NCBI RefSeq assembly: GCF_014652695.1
Contig: NZ_BMZH01000012.1
Coordinates: 1-64,000, forward strand
Source: Algimonas arctica
GTDB lineage: Bacteria > Pseudomonadota > Alphaproteobacteria > Caulobacterales > Maricaulaceae
DNA length: 64,000 nt
Direction of reading: 5' to 3'
Shown here: positions 1 through 7,649 of the stretch, piece after piece
How the letters are laid out: every line of letters starts with the position of its first letter
Numbering within the stretch: position 1 is the first letter of the stretch
Notes under the pieces: generated by a model
Databases searched by the model: none
Told to the model about the DNA's origin: nothing
Seen by the model: only the letters and a program-made list of their open reading frames with translations
Program-made: the position numbers and the translations under genes

Positions 1-84
1 ACGTTGTTTTAGTCTGTCTCATGCTTCACTCCATAAGGATGGAGGTGAGCAAAGTCTCTCTTAGCCCAGGCTCAAATCTGTGCC

Positions 85-1020
85 ATGAGCGCTGACGTCA
101 GACAAATGACCCGCGCACTGGACAAACGCGTTTTCGAAGGTCCGCAGTTAGAGAGCTTCCATCTGCAAACCTCACGCGACGGAGCCGCGATGCCGCGCGT
201 TTTTGGCCGCGTCCGTTTAGCAGGACAGGTTATTTGGGCCAGTCAGGTGCGCGAGAAAGTCAGTGATAAAAGCGTTGGCGGCAAAGGCGGCGGCCCGACA
301 GAGCGAACCTATTCCTACACTATCAGCTTCGCCGTTGGTTTGTGTGAAGGTGAAATATTGGGTGTGGACCGGGTTTGGGCGAATGGCGAAATCCTGCAAT
401 GCGCGGGCTTAACCGTGCGCATCCACACGGGGTCCGATACGCAAGGGCCTGACTCGGTTATTGCGGCGACAGAGCCGGGTGCTGTGCCCGCATTTCGCGG
501 GACAGCCTATATCGTCTTTGAGGACTTCCCATTGGATGAGTATGGTGCGCGCCTTCCAATTATTAACGCGGAAGTCGTGCGCGGCGTGAAACGCGGTGGC
601 CGCATGGAGGATCTGATCCAATCCGTAAACCTTCTCCCCGGGACGGGTGAGTTCGCTCTTTCGCCGACGATTGTCGAAGAAACTCCCAGCATAGGCGTGA
701 CGGTTCCGTCAAATATGAATAGCTTTTCCGGGCAAGCAGACTTGCTGACCTCGCTCGATCAATTGCAGGCCGAACTCCCTCATTGTCACCACGTCAATAT
801 TATTTGTGCGTGGTTTGGGACTTCGTTGGACGCGGGAGACTGCCTTATCCAACCCGGAGCGGAACGACGTGAAAGGCGTTTACCAGACGTTGAATGGCGG
901 GTCGCAGGGCAAGACCGCCATAGTGCCTACATTGTAAGCGCGAATAGTGAAGGGCGGCCGAATTATGGCGGCACGCCCTCGGATGAAAGCGTGATTGATT
1001 GCATTCGGGAGCTGAAATAA
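85..1020 (+). CDS. GTA baseplate/host-specificity protein (g15-like), N-terminal fragment, ends at in-frame stop
   Basis: This is the first part of the large baseplate (megatron) protein of a Rhodobacter-type gene transfer agent, which forms the tail tip of the DNA-carrying particle. Recognisable family stretches are PRVFGRVRLAGQVIWAS near residue 37, YSYTISFAVGLCEGEI near residue 76 and NYGGTPSDESVIDCIRELK at the end. The frame closes at TAA 1018-1020, but the same frame stays open afterwards and continues with the expected family sequence (RGFAVTLHPF), so the two pieces are one gene broken by a nonsense codon. The N-terminus also looks short: family members usually begin with a glycine-rich hydrophobic segment, while an in-frame TGA at 46-48 limits this one. 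No clear ribosome-binding site is seen. It may be a decaying gene, a read-through product or a sequencing error. Confidence 0.8.
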   Translation: MSADVRQMTRALDKRVFEGPQLESFHLQTSRDGAAMPRVFGRVRLAGQVIWASQVREKVSDKSVGGKGGGPTERTYSYTISFAVGLCEGEILGVDRVWANGEILQCAGLTVRIHTGSDTQGPDSVIAATEPGAVPAFRGTAYIVFEDFPLDEYGARLPIINAEVVRGVKRGGRMEDLIQSVNLLPGTGEFALSPTIVEETPSIGVTVPSNMNSFSGQADLLTSLDQLQAELPHCHHVNIICAWFGTSLDAGDCLIQPGAERRERRLPDVEWRVAGQDRHSAYIVSANSEGRPNYGGTPSDESVIDCIRELK

Positions 1021-1032
1021 CGTGGCTTCGCC

Positions 1033-3531
1033 GTGACGTTGCATCCATTTTTACTGGTGGATACGCCCGGCTTTCCTTGGCGTGGACGAATAACGGCAAC
1101 CTCGGTCTCGGATGTGTCTGCCTTCTTTGGGGGCGGGGATGACTTCCGCTTTCGGCACCACATCTTGCATCATGCAGGCCTTGCGCAACAGGCGGGCGGT
1201 GTTGACGCTATTGTCATTGGCTCAGAACTCAAGGCGCTGATGGCGTATCGGTTCGGAGAGAGCTTTCCGGCGGTCGCGCAGATGCAAAGCTTAGCGGCCG
1301 CAACCCGCGCCATTGTCGGACCCAGCACAAAAATCACCTATGCCGCTGACTGGTCTGATTATTTCGGTCTGCGGGACGGTGGGGATGTTCGCTATCACCT
1401 TGATCCGCTTTGGGCCGACAATAATATCGATGCCGTTGGGATTGATGCCTATTTTCCTTTGTCTGACTGGCGTGACGGGGATCATCTTGACGGTGATTCA
1501 GGGCGTCGCGCGCATGATTTTGACTATCTGTCGCGCAATGTCGAAGGCGGCGAGGGGTATGACTGGTACTATGCCAGCGAAAGCGACCGAAATGCGCAGA
1601 CCCGCTCGCCAATTGATGACCCGATCTACCGATATAAGGATATGCGCCATTGGTGGAGCCATCCCCATATTGAGCGGCGCAATGGCTTCGCTGCGGGGCA
1701 GAGTGCGTGGGTACCGCGATCCAAACCCATCTGGTTGCTCGAAATCGGCTGCCCCGCCGTCGATAAGGGCGCAAACCAGCCCAATGTGTTCAATGATGCC
1801 AAATCTATCGATGCGGCGCTGCCCTATCATTCGGACGGGACCCGCGATGATCTGATTCAGCGGCGTTATATCGAAGCGTTCCTCAGTCATTATGACGCAA
1901 CAAATGAGCCTGGCTTTCTTGACCTCGCGCGGGCCTCCGTTTGGGCATGGGATGCACGGCCTTATCCGGATTTCCCCGCGCGAAAGGCTGTTTGGTCAGA
2001 TGGCGATAGCTGGGCGCGAGGCCATTGGCTTAATGGGCGAGCCGGCTTGATGCCTGTCGCGGATGTGATTGAAGAGTTGGCCCACGATAGCGGACTGATG
2101 GCCCTTGATGTGTCTGGTATCTCCGGCGTTTTGCCGGGGTATGTAGTTGATCGTCCGATGAGTGCGCGCGCCGCGCTCGCTCCGTTAATGCAGCTTTTCG
2201 CTGTCGAACTCACAGAACACAGTGGAAATGTGGTCTTTGCAATTGGCGGCCCGGAGAGCTTAACCCTCTTGGCCGCTGATCTTGTGCATGGACCCGTTCT
2301 TCGCGCGCGAGGCGACGCGGAAACGCGTATCCGTGATGTTCGCCTGACCTATATCGACGCGGGACGTGACTATCAGCTTGGCACCGCGTCGGCGCGTGAC
2401 CAATCGGCGGAGTCCGTTGCGGTTGCGGATTTAGGGGTGCCGGCTGTTCTGGACGAAGGTTTCGCCCGTTATGTTGCACAAAGAGAATTAGAGGTCGCGC
2501 ATGCGGGCGAAGAAACGCTCAGTATCAATTTGCCTTTAGAAACAGGGCTTCGGCTAAAAATTGGGGATCGGGTTCGGATTGAAAACACCGTCTGGTCTAT
2601 TGAGACATTAGAGATTGGCGCAACTGTATCCGTCACGGCGCGTCGTGATGTGCCTAGTGGACCAGCCTGGGTCTCCGGAACGACGCCGATCGAGCCAGCC
2701 CATATTTCATACGCGGGTGCGCCGCAATTGTTCGCATTTGATCTGCCGGGGCGGGATGGGGTGAGCGCGGGCGCCATGCTCGAACCGTTCTCTTCCGTGC
2801 TAGTGCAAGTCTCTGCCTCCGAGGCTACGCTTGAAACTCCCGTTCGTCTCGGCGTAACGATGACGGACTTTCCGGCCGGACGACCCGAGTTTCGCGATAT
2901 CGTTTCGGAAGTTGATGTTCTGTTGCCGGGGTTAACGCTCAGCGCGCTCGGCGACGGGGAGTTTCTCGCGCGGGGCAATCGATTTGCCGTCGAAACACCG
3001 TTGGGGTGGGAGATTTTTGCGGCACGTGATGTCATGCTTATCGAACCGCAGACATATCGTCTGTCTCACTTGTTACGCGGTCTAGAGGGGAGTGACACGT
3101 TTATTGCTGAGAGTTTGGCCAGCGGCGCGCGCCTGCTGTGGCTCGCGGCTGGCGTGGTCACATTACCGATCTCTGATGAATGGCGAGGCGAGGGCGTTAC
3201 TCTAACGGGAAATACTGCGGACCGTACCGCGCGGTCGGCGGTGCTGGTGTGGAATGATTTAAACGGAATCCCGTTAGCGCCGTGCCATCTAAAGTGGGAT
3301 GGGACCGTTCTGACATGGATCGGGCGCGATCCGGCTTTCACAGAGTGGACAGAAGATGCGTCCCATCTTCGGTACCGGCTCAAGCTTTATCGTGGGGAGT
3401 CCGAAGAAACGATAGAAACCACAGACACATCTATTGCCATTCAGCCCTTTGACAGAGCGGAGGTTTATCAATTTTCGCAGGTCGGACGCGAGAGTATTTA
3501 CCCTGCGGCGTTGAATGTCACTGATGGGTGA
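1033..3531 (+). CDS. GTA baseplate/host-specificity protein (g15-like), C-terminal part with TIM-barrel-like domain
   Basis: This continues the g15-like gene in the same reading frame after the TAA at 1018-1020; the frame is open from 1021, and GTG 1033 is only the first possible start. It holds the GTA TIM-barrel-like region, with GGVDAIVIGSELKAL, KITYAADWSDYFG, HLDPLWADNNIDAVGIDAY and a tryptophan-rich WAWDARPYPDFP segment, then the phage tail-tip beta domains. Two loops seem shorter than I recall for the family (VDTP running straight into FPWRGRIT, and RGRITATS running straight into VSAFFG). The C-terminal region (TYRLSHLLRGLEGSD) is intact to the TGA. In Rhodobacter-type GTAs this gene ends the structural cluster, and here a chaperone gene follows 14 bases later. 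Separate translation of this half seems unlikely to give a working baseplate. Confidence 0.8.
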   Translation: MTLHPFLLVDTPGFPWRGRITATSVSDVSAFFGGGDDFRFRHHILHHAGLAQQAGGVDAIVIGSELKALMAYRFGESFPAVAQMQSLAAATRAIVGPSTKITYAADWSDYFGLRDGGDVRYHLDPLWADNNIDAVGIDAYFPLSDWRDGDHLDGDSGRRAHDFDYLSRNVEGGEGYDWYYASESDRNAQTRSPIDDPIYRYKDMRHWWSHPHIERRNGFAAGQSAWVPRSKPIWLLEIGCPAVDKGANQPNVFNDAKSIDAALPYHSDGTRDDLIQRRYIEAFLSHYDATNEPGFLDLARASVWAWDARPYPDFPARKAVWSDGDSWARGHWLNGRAGLMPVADVIEELAHDSGLMALDVSGISGVLPGYVVDRPMSARAALAPLMQLFAVELTEHSGNVVFAIGGPESLTLLAADLVHGPVLRARGDAETRIRDVRLTYIDAGRDYQLGTASARDQSAESVAVADLGVPAVLDEGFARYVAQRELEVAHAGEETLSINLPLETGLRLKIGDRVRIENTVWSIETLEIGATVSVTARRDVPSGPAWVSGTTPIEPAHISYAGAPQLFAFDLPGRDGVSAGAMLEPFSSVLVQVSASEATLETPVRLGVTMTDFPAGRPEFRDIVSEVDVLLPGLTLSALGDGEFLARGNRFAVETPLGWEIFAARDVMLIEPQTYRLSHLLRGLEGSDTFIAESLASGARLLWLAAGVVTLPISDEWRGEGVTLTGNTADRTARSAVLVWNDLNGIPLAPCHLKWDGTVLTWIGRDPAFTEWTEDASHLRYRLKLYRGESEETIETTDTSIAIQPFDRAEVYQFSQVGRESIYPAALNVTDG

Positions 3532-3545
3532 CTAAGTAGTGTCTT

Positions 3546-4502
3546 ATGGCAACAAAAAATCCATATGATCTTCTGGGTGTAAGCAAGTCAGCAACGGATA
3601 AAGAAATCCGTTCGGCTTACCGTAAGCTCGCGAAGAAACTGCACCCGGACGTCAACCCGGACGACGACAAGTCTGGGGATCGCTTCAAGGAAGTCACCGC
3701 AGCTTATAATCTCTTGTCGAACGAAGATTTACGCCGTCAGTATGACAGCGGAGCAATCGACGACCAGGGTCAGCAACGCAATCCTTATGCAGGCGCCGGA
3801 GGGTTTGGCTCGCGCGGCGGCGGCCCGGGCTATGAAACAGGCTTTGGCGGCTTTGAAGGCTTTGGTGGACGAGGGCGCGGTGGCGCCGGACAGGACGATA
3901 TGTCCGACTTGTTCGGTTCGCTCTTTGGTATGAACACAGGGCCTTTTGCTGGCGGCGCGCGGGGCGGCATGAACCGACCATCCAAAGGAGCAGATGTACA
4001 ATATTCCGTCGTGTTGTCGCTCCCGGAATCGCTGACCGGCGGAACGCGGCAGCTTCCTTCCGGAACTAAAGTGCATTTTCCGGAGGGTGTCCGGGACGGT
4101 CAAACCTTGCGTGTGCGGGGCAAAGGACAGCCCGGCCTATATGGTGGCCAAGACGGTGATGCGTTGGTTAAAGTGTCTGTCCGCGAACACCGGACCCTCT
4201 TGCGGCGCGGCGATGATCTTCACCTACAGCTTCCAATCAGTTTGAAAGAAGCGTTGAGTGGCGCAACCATCCGTCTTGATATGCCCACGGGGGCGGTTAG
4301 CTTTAAGGTCTCTCCCGGCTCTAACACAGGGAAGAAAATGCGCCTTAAGGGTAAGGGTGTGAAAGGTAAGGATAAGAAACGAGGCAATTTGATTGTCGAA
4401 CTTGTCATTACTTTGACCGATGCAGAGTTGACGAAATCTGACGATATTATCTCGCGTCTTCCAGACGAAAACGGTGAGAGCTTACGGAAGGGCTTAATTT
4501 GA
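3546..4502 (+). CDS. DnaJ-class co-chaperone without zinc finger (CbpA-like)
   Basis: A type II Hsp40 that should stimulate the ATPase of DnaK and present client proteins in the cytoplasm. The J domain spans about residues 5-70, with the HPD motif at residues 33-35. A glycine/phenylalanine-rich linker runs from about 80 to 140 (repeated GFGG/GRGG units), followed by the two DnaJ C-terminal substrate-binding barrels to about 300. No CxxCxGxG repeats are present, which separates it from DnaJ proper; 318 residues fits CbpA-type proteins. It starts 14 bases after the GTA baseplate gene with no strong Shine-Dalgarno sequence, so it might share that transcript. Whether it has anything to do with GTA assembly is unknown. 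Confidence 0.9.
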   Translation: MATKNPYDLLGVSKSATDKEIRSAYRKLAKKLHPDVNPDDDKSGDRFKEVTAAYNLLSNEDLRRQYDSGAIDDQGQQRNPYAGAGGFGSRGGGPGYETGFGGFEGFGGRGRGGAGQDDMSDLFGSLFGMNTGPFAGGARGGMNRPSKGADVQYSVVLSLPESLTGGTRQLPSGTKVHFPEGVRDGQTLRVRGKGQPGLYGGQDGDALVKVSVREHRTLLRRGDDLHLQLPISLKEALSGATIRLDMPTGAVSFKVSPGSNTGKKMRLKGKGVKGKDKKRGNLIVELVITLTDAELTKSDDIISRLPDENGESLRKGLI

Positions 4503-4533
4503 CCGTGATGGCTCAACTGTATCTAAACGCACT

Positions 4534-4550
4534 ATTCAGTCTTCGTTCAG
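4534..4550 (+). promoter_or_regulatory. PhoP/OmpR-type direct-repeat box in front of the PepSY-regulator-kinase operon
   Basis: ATTCAG at 4534-4539 and GTTCAG at 4545-4550 form a hexamer, 5-base spacer, hexamer direct repeat (11-bp phase). That is the architecture bound by dimers of PhoP/PmrA-type OmpR-family regulators. It lies 26 bases upstream of the PepSY start codon, so autoregulation by the operon's own response regulator is a reasonable inference. Confidence 0.5.
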
Positions 4551-4575
4551 AGGTGGGGCCCTACAGAGGCATATC

Positions 4576-4878
4576 ATGACCCGTAAAACCCTTATATCCG
4601 CCGCTGTGTTGGTCGCTCTGATGAGCGCGCCTGCGTCCGCCGCGATCCCGCAAGGGGAGGCGGTGAACACAGCGTCACCGTTGAACGCGCAGTCTTGGCA
4701 GCTAGTTCAGCGCGAAATCAGTGCGCGTGAAGCGAAAGCAATAGCGCTTGCGCGTGTGCCGGGCGGCGAAGTGGTTGACATTCGCCGGACGTCTGATGCC
4801 TATCGCGTCCGGATTATCGCTCGCGATGGCCGTGTCGTTGATATAATCGTTGACGCGGCAACTGGCCGTATTCGATAA
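4576..4878 (+). CDS. Small periplasmic PepSY-domain protein
   Basis: A 100-residue secreted protein with a signal peptide (about residues 1-22, ending APASA) followed by one PepSY domain. The recognisable core is ISAREAKAIALARVPGGEVVDI near residue 48 and the closing VVDIIVDAATGRI. PepSY domains sit in the periplasm and are thought to inhibit or modulate partners, such as the sensor of a neighbouring kinase. It is the first gene of a PepSY / response regulator / histidine kinase operon, an arrangement common in alphaproteobacteria, and has the PhoP-like direct repeat just upstream. Modulation of the adjacent kinase is inferred from position only. Confidence 0.85.
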   Translation: MTRKTLISAAVLVALMSAPASAAIPQGEAVNTASPLNAQSWQLVQREISAREAKAIALARVPGGEVVDIRRTSDAYRVRIIARDGRVVDIIVDAATGRIR

Positions 4879-4935
4879 CTCTCTTGTTGGCCCTGAATGG
4901 GGTCAATTGCTCTGATACCCCCGCGGAGACCCCCT

Positions 4936-5613
4936 ATGCGCATTCTCGTCGTTGAAGATGATCCAGACCTGTCCCGACAACTCAAGCAAATGCTCAAAGA
5001 GCAAGGCTACGCGGTCGATGTGGCGACGGACGGGGTCGAAGGTCATTTTCTAGGTGATACAGAGCCCTATGACGGGGTCATCCTTGATCTGGGTTTGCCG
5101 CAAATTGACGGTGTGTCGATCTTGCAAAAATGGCGCGCGGATGAGCGCAAAATGCCGGTCCTGATTTTGACAGCGCGCGACCAGTGGAGTGAAAAAGTCG
5201 CTGGGTTTGATGCCGGTGCTGACGATTATCTAACCAAGCCGTTTCACACGGAAGAACTTATGGCCCGGTTGCGGGCGTTGCTGCGACGCGCTGCAGGTCA
5301 TACGACGGACGTTATCGAGATTGGCGATTTGGTCGTGGATAACCGGGCGGCTCGCGCCTTTGTCAACGGTATGGGCATCAAACTGACAAGCCATGAATTC
5401 CGTCTGCTCGCCTATATGGCAACCCACAAAGGGCGCGTTATTTCTCGGACTGAAATGGTCGAGCATATTTACGATCAGGATTTTGATCGGGACAGCAATA
5501 CGATTGAGGTCTTTATCGGGCGGCTACGAAAGAAGATTGGCACGGACCGGATTGAGACCGTTCGCGGCCTCGGCTACCGGCTGGTCGATCCAGACGCGCC
5601 GCAAACGTCTTAG
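4936..5613 (+). CDS. OmpR/PhoP-family response regulator
   Basis: A two-component DNA-binding regulator of 225 residues. The receiver domain has its acidic pocket at E7-D8-D9, the phosphoacceptor D51 (ILDLGLPQIDG), T79 and K101; a winged-helix DNA-binding domain follows (about 125-222, with the FRLLAYM and DSNTIEVFIGRLRKKI segments). I chose ATG 4936, which gives the standard MRILVVEDD opening, over an upstream ATG at 4897 that would add 13 unrelated residues. It lies 57 bases after the PepSY gene and 9 bases before the kinase, so the three genes should be co-transcribed. The nearest named type is PhoP, but the signal is unknown. Confidence 0.93.
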   Translation: MRILVVEDDPDLSRQLKQMLKEQGYAVDVATDGVEGHFLGDTEPYDGVILDLGLPQIDGVSILQKWRADERKMPVLILTARDQWSEKVAGFDAGADDYLTKPFHTEELMARLRALLRRAAGHTTDVIEIGDLVVDNRAARAFVNGMGIKLTSHEFRLLAYMATHKGRVISRTEMVEHIYDQDFDRDSNTIEVFIGRLRKKIGTDRIETVRGLGYRLVDPDAPQTS

Positions 5614-5622
5614 GCGACCTCT

Positions 5623-7017
5623 TTGGCCACCGGCCCTAATCCCTCTCTCGTCTCGCGGCTCGTTCGGGCGGCGCTTCTCTGGACCGTGCCGGCCCTGATC
5701 ACCGCGCTTATCTTATTGACTTGGTTCTACCGGAATACGGTCTACACATCATTCGATGATCCGCTTGAATCCGCCGTCACCGCGCTCATCGCCTCCGTCG
5801 AAGTCACGGAAAATGACGGTCTCGCCCTGACGCGAGAACCACTCGATCCCCGGTATCAACGGGCCTTATCAGGTCGATATTGGTTGATCGGGACAGTTGA
5901 CGAAACTAATGACATAATTCCGTTGCTCGCCTCTCGGTCGCTTTATGGCGAGACACTCCGTATCAATGGGGTGGACCGAATAAAACTGACGCAGGCGACA
6001 GGCGAAGCCGTGAGATTTTCTGGCGCGGGTCCGAATGTCGACGAACCTTTACGAATTGTGGGCCGGGAAGTTCTCTTGCCCGGTATGACGTCCCCTGTTG
6101 TGGCGATGGCGGCAGCGGATCGCCGTCCCGCGACGCGCTCTATACAACAATTTGCAGGGTCGGCATTGTTCCTGATGGGCCTTCTGACCGCGGGGCTTCT
6201 GGCGGCCATTTATGCGCAAGTACGTCTTGGGCTGCGACCTCTGTTTGCATTGGCTGAACGCGTTGCCGATGTGCGCGAAGGACGGTCTATTAGTCTTGAA
6301 GGGCGGTACCCCGCAGAAATCGCGGGCGTTGCGGATGAGCTAAATTCGTTGATTGCGCATAATCGCAATGTCGTGGAACGGGCACAGACCCATGTTGGCA
6401 ACTTGGCCCACGGGTTGAAAACGCCCATTGCTGTTTTGCAGAATGAGGCGGGTTTGAGCGCGTTGGTTGATGCCAGCGTCGTCAAACGACAAACAGACGC
6501 CATGTCGGCCCAAGTGGACCATCACCTGCGCCGCGCTCGCGCTGCCGCGCGCGGTCAGGCAATTGGCCTGTCTTGCGATATGGACGACGTCATCAGTGCG
6601 CTTGCTCGGACGTTGCCACGAATTCATCGGGATAAGGACCTTATTATTGATGTCGATGGGGAAGCAGGTTTGCGGTTTCGAGGCGATAAGCGCGACTTGG
6701 AAGATATGATTGGCAACCTAATGGATAATGCCGCGAAATGGACGCGCTCACAGGTCGATGTAAGCCGGACGGCTGACGACGCCTTGGTCCGAGTCGTGAT
6801 TGAGGATGATGGTCCTGGTATTCCGGAAACGGAGATTGAAACGGCGCTTAAACGCGGCGCGCGATTGGACGAAGCGACTCCGGGGTCTGGGCTTGGTCTG
6901 GCCATCGTCAATGATCTCGCGGAAGCTTATGGGGGGTCGCTGGTCCTAACCGGGTCATCCCTCGGCGGTCTCAGGGCTGAGTTATCCCTGCCGCGTGCCG
7001 TACAGGATACCCGATGA
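5623..7017 (+). CDS. PhoQ-like sensor histidine kinase
   Basis: The membrane kinase partner of the preceding regulator (464 residues). Two membrane segments (about 13-36 and 179-201) flank a periplasmic sensor region of about 140 residues. A HAMP linker follows, then a phosphoacceptor box with H263 in LAHGLKTP, an N box (IGNLMDNAAKW near 363-373), and the G boxes EDDGPGIPE and GSGLGLAIV. The HGLKTP rather than HELRTP form is typical of PhoQ-type kinases. Translation must begin at TTG 5623 or a nearby non-ATG codon, since no ATG precedes the first membrane segment. Its stop overlaps the start of the methyltransferase gene (ATGA at 7014). Confidence 0.92.
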   Translation: MATGPNPSLVSRLVRAALLWTVPALITALILLTWFYRNTVYTSFDDPLESAVTALIASVEVTENDGLALTREPLDPRYQRALSGRYWLIGTVDETNDIIPLLASRSLYGETLRINGVDRIKLTQATGEAVRFSGAGPNVDEPLRIVGREVLLPGMTSPVVAMAAADRRPATRSIQQFAGSALFLMGLLTAGLLAAIYAQVRLGLRPLFALAERVADVREGRSISLEGRYPAEIAGVADELNSLIAHNRNVVERAQTHVGNLAHGLKTPIAVLQNEAGLSALVDASVVKRQTDAMSAQVDHHLRRARAAARGQAIGLSCDMDDVISALARTLPRIHRDKDLIIDVDGEAGLRFRGDKRDLEDMIGNLMDNAAKWTRSQVDVSRTADDALVRVVIEDDGPGIPETEIETALKRGARLDEATPGSGLGLAIVNDLAEAYGGSLVLTGSSLGGLRAELSLPRAVQDTR

Positions 7018-7634
7018 CTGAAAAACCAATCGCGCTTGAAGACAGTGGTCGTGACGGGAATCGGCTGTTTTCGCCGAGTGCTGGTCGTAACAAGCACCTC
7101 ATTGCAGCGTGGCTGGCGGAGCATCTCTCAAATAAGGCGCGCATTCTTGAAGTTGGATCAGGCACAGGTGAGCACGGCGCGGCATTGGGGACTGTCTGTC
7201 CTGACGTTATCTGGCAGTATAGTGATCCGGACGCGAACTCGCGCGCGAGCCAATCTGCGTGGAAACAAGATAATTGGCCTGAGCCGCTCGCTCTGGACCT
7301 GACGGTGCCGGACTGGGCGGCGCCGCTTGGTTCTTTTGACGCGATTTATTCCGCCAATATGATCCATATTGCGCCAATAGAGGCCGCAGTCGGACTGGCG
7401 AGAGGGGCTGCACAGCTCACAGACACGGTTTTTCTCTACGGTCCATTCCTGTTTGGTGAGCGCAGCGCGGCCTCGAATATCGATTTTGATGCGTCGCTCA
7501 AACGTCGCGATATGCGTTGGGGTGTAAGAGAGTTTGCAGATGTTAAGCATATCTTTGAAAATGAGGGGTTTAAGCAAAGTGAACGCTTTGACATGCCTCG
7601 CAACAATCACATTGTGAGGCTATCCAAGCACTGA
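7014..7634 (+). CDS. DUF938 family SAM-dependent methyltransferase-like protein
   Basis: A 206-residue protein with a class I methyltransferase fold: the SAM-binding glycine motif ILEVGSGTGEHG lies near residue 44 and an acidic turn, QYSDPD, near 72. The opening RLFSPSAGRNKHLI and the FLYGPFLFGE segment are hallmarks of the DUF938 family. No substrate is established for this family to my knowledge. It is translationally coupled to the kinase gene by an ATGA overlap, an odd partner that may be read as part of the same operon, and the Do-protease gene follows 15 bases later. Confidence 0.88.
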   Translation: MTEKPIALEDSGRDGNRLFSPSAGRNKHLIAAWLAEHLSNKARILEVGSGTGEHGAALGTVCPDVIWQYSDPDANSRASQSAWKQDNWPEPLALDLTVPDWAAPLGSFDAIYSANMIHIAPIEAAVGLARGAAQLTDTVFLYGPFLFGERSAASNIDFDASLKRRDMRWGVREFADVKHIFENEGFKQSERFDMPRNNHIVRLSKH

Positions 7635-7649
7635 ACATTGGAGCCTGCA

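Noticed and set aside
1311-1890. Overlapping open frames on both strands inside the GTA baseplate gene (for example 1313-1855 plus and 1498-1890 minus)
   Set aside because: Their sequences are low-complexity shadows of the GTA frame, with no family features and no ribosome-binding site.
4897-4935. Upstream ATG at 4897 for the first response regulator
   Set aside because: It adds 13 residues unlike any receiver domain; ATG 4936 gives the standard start.
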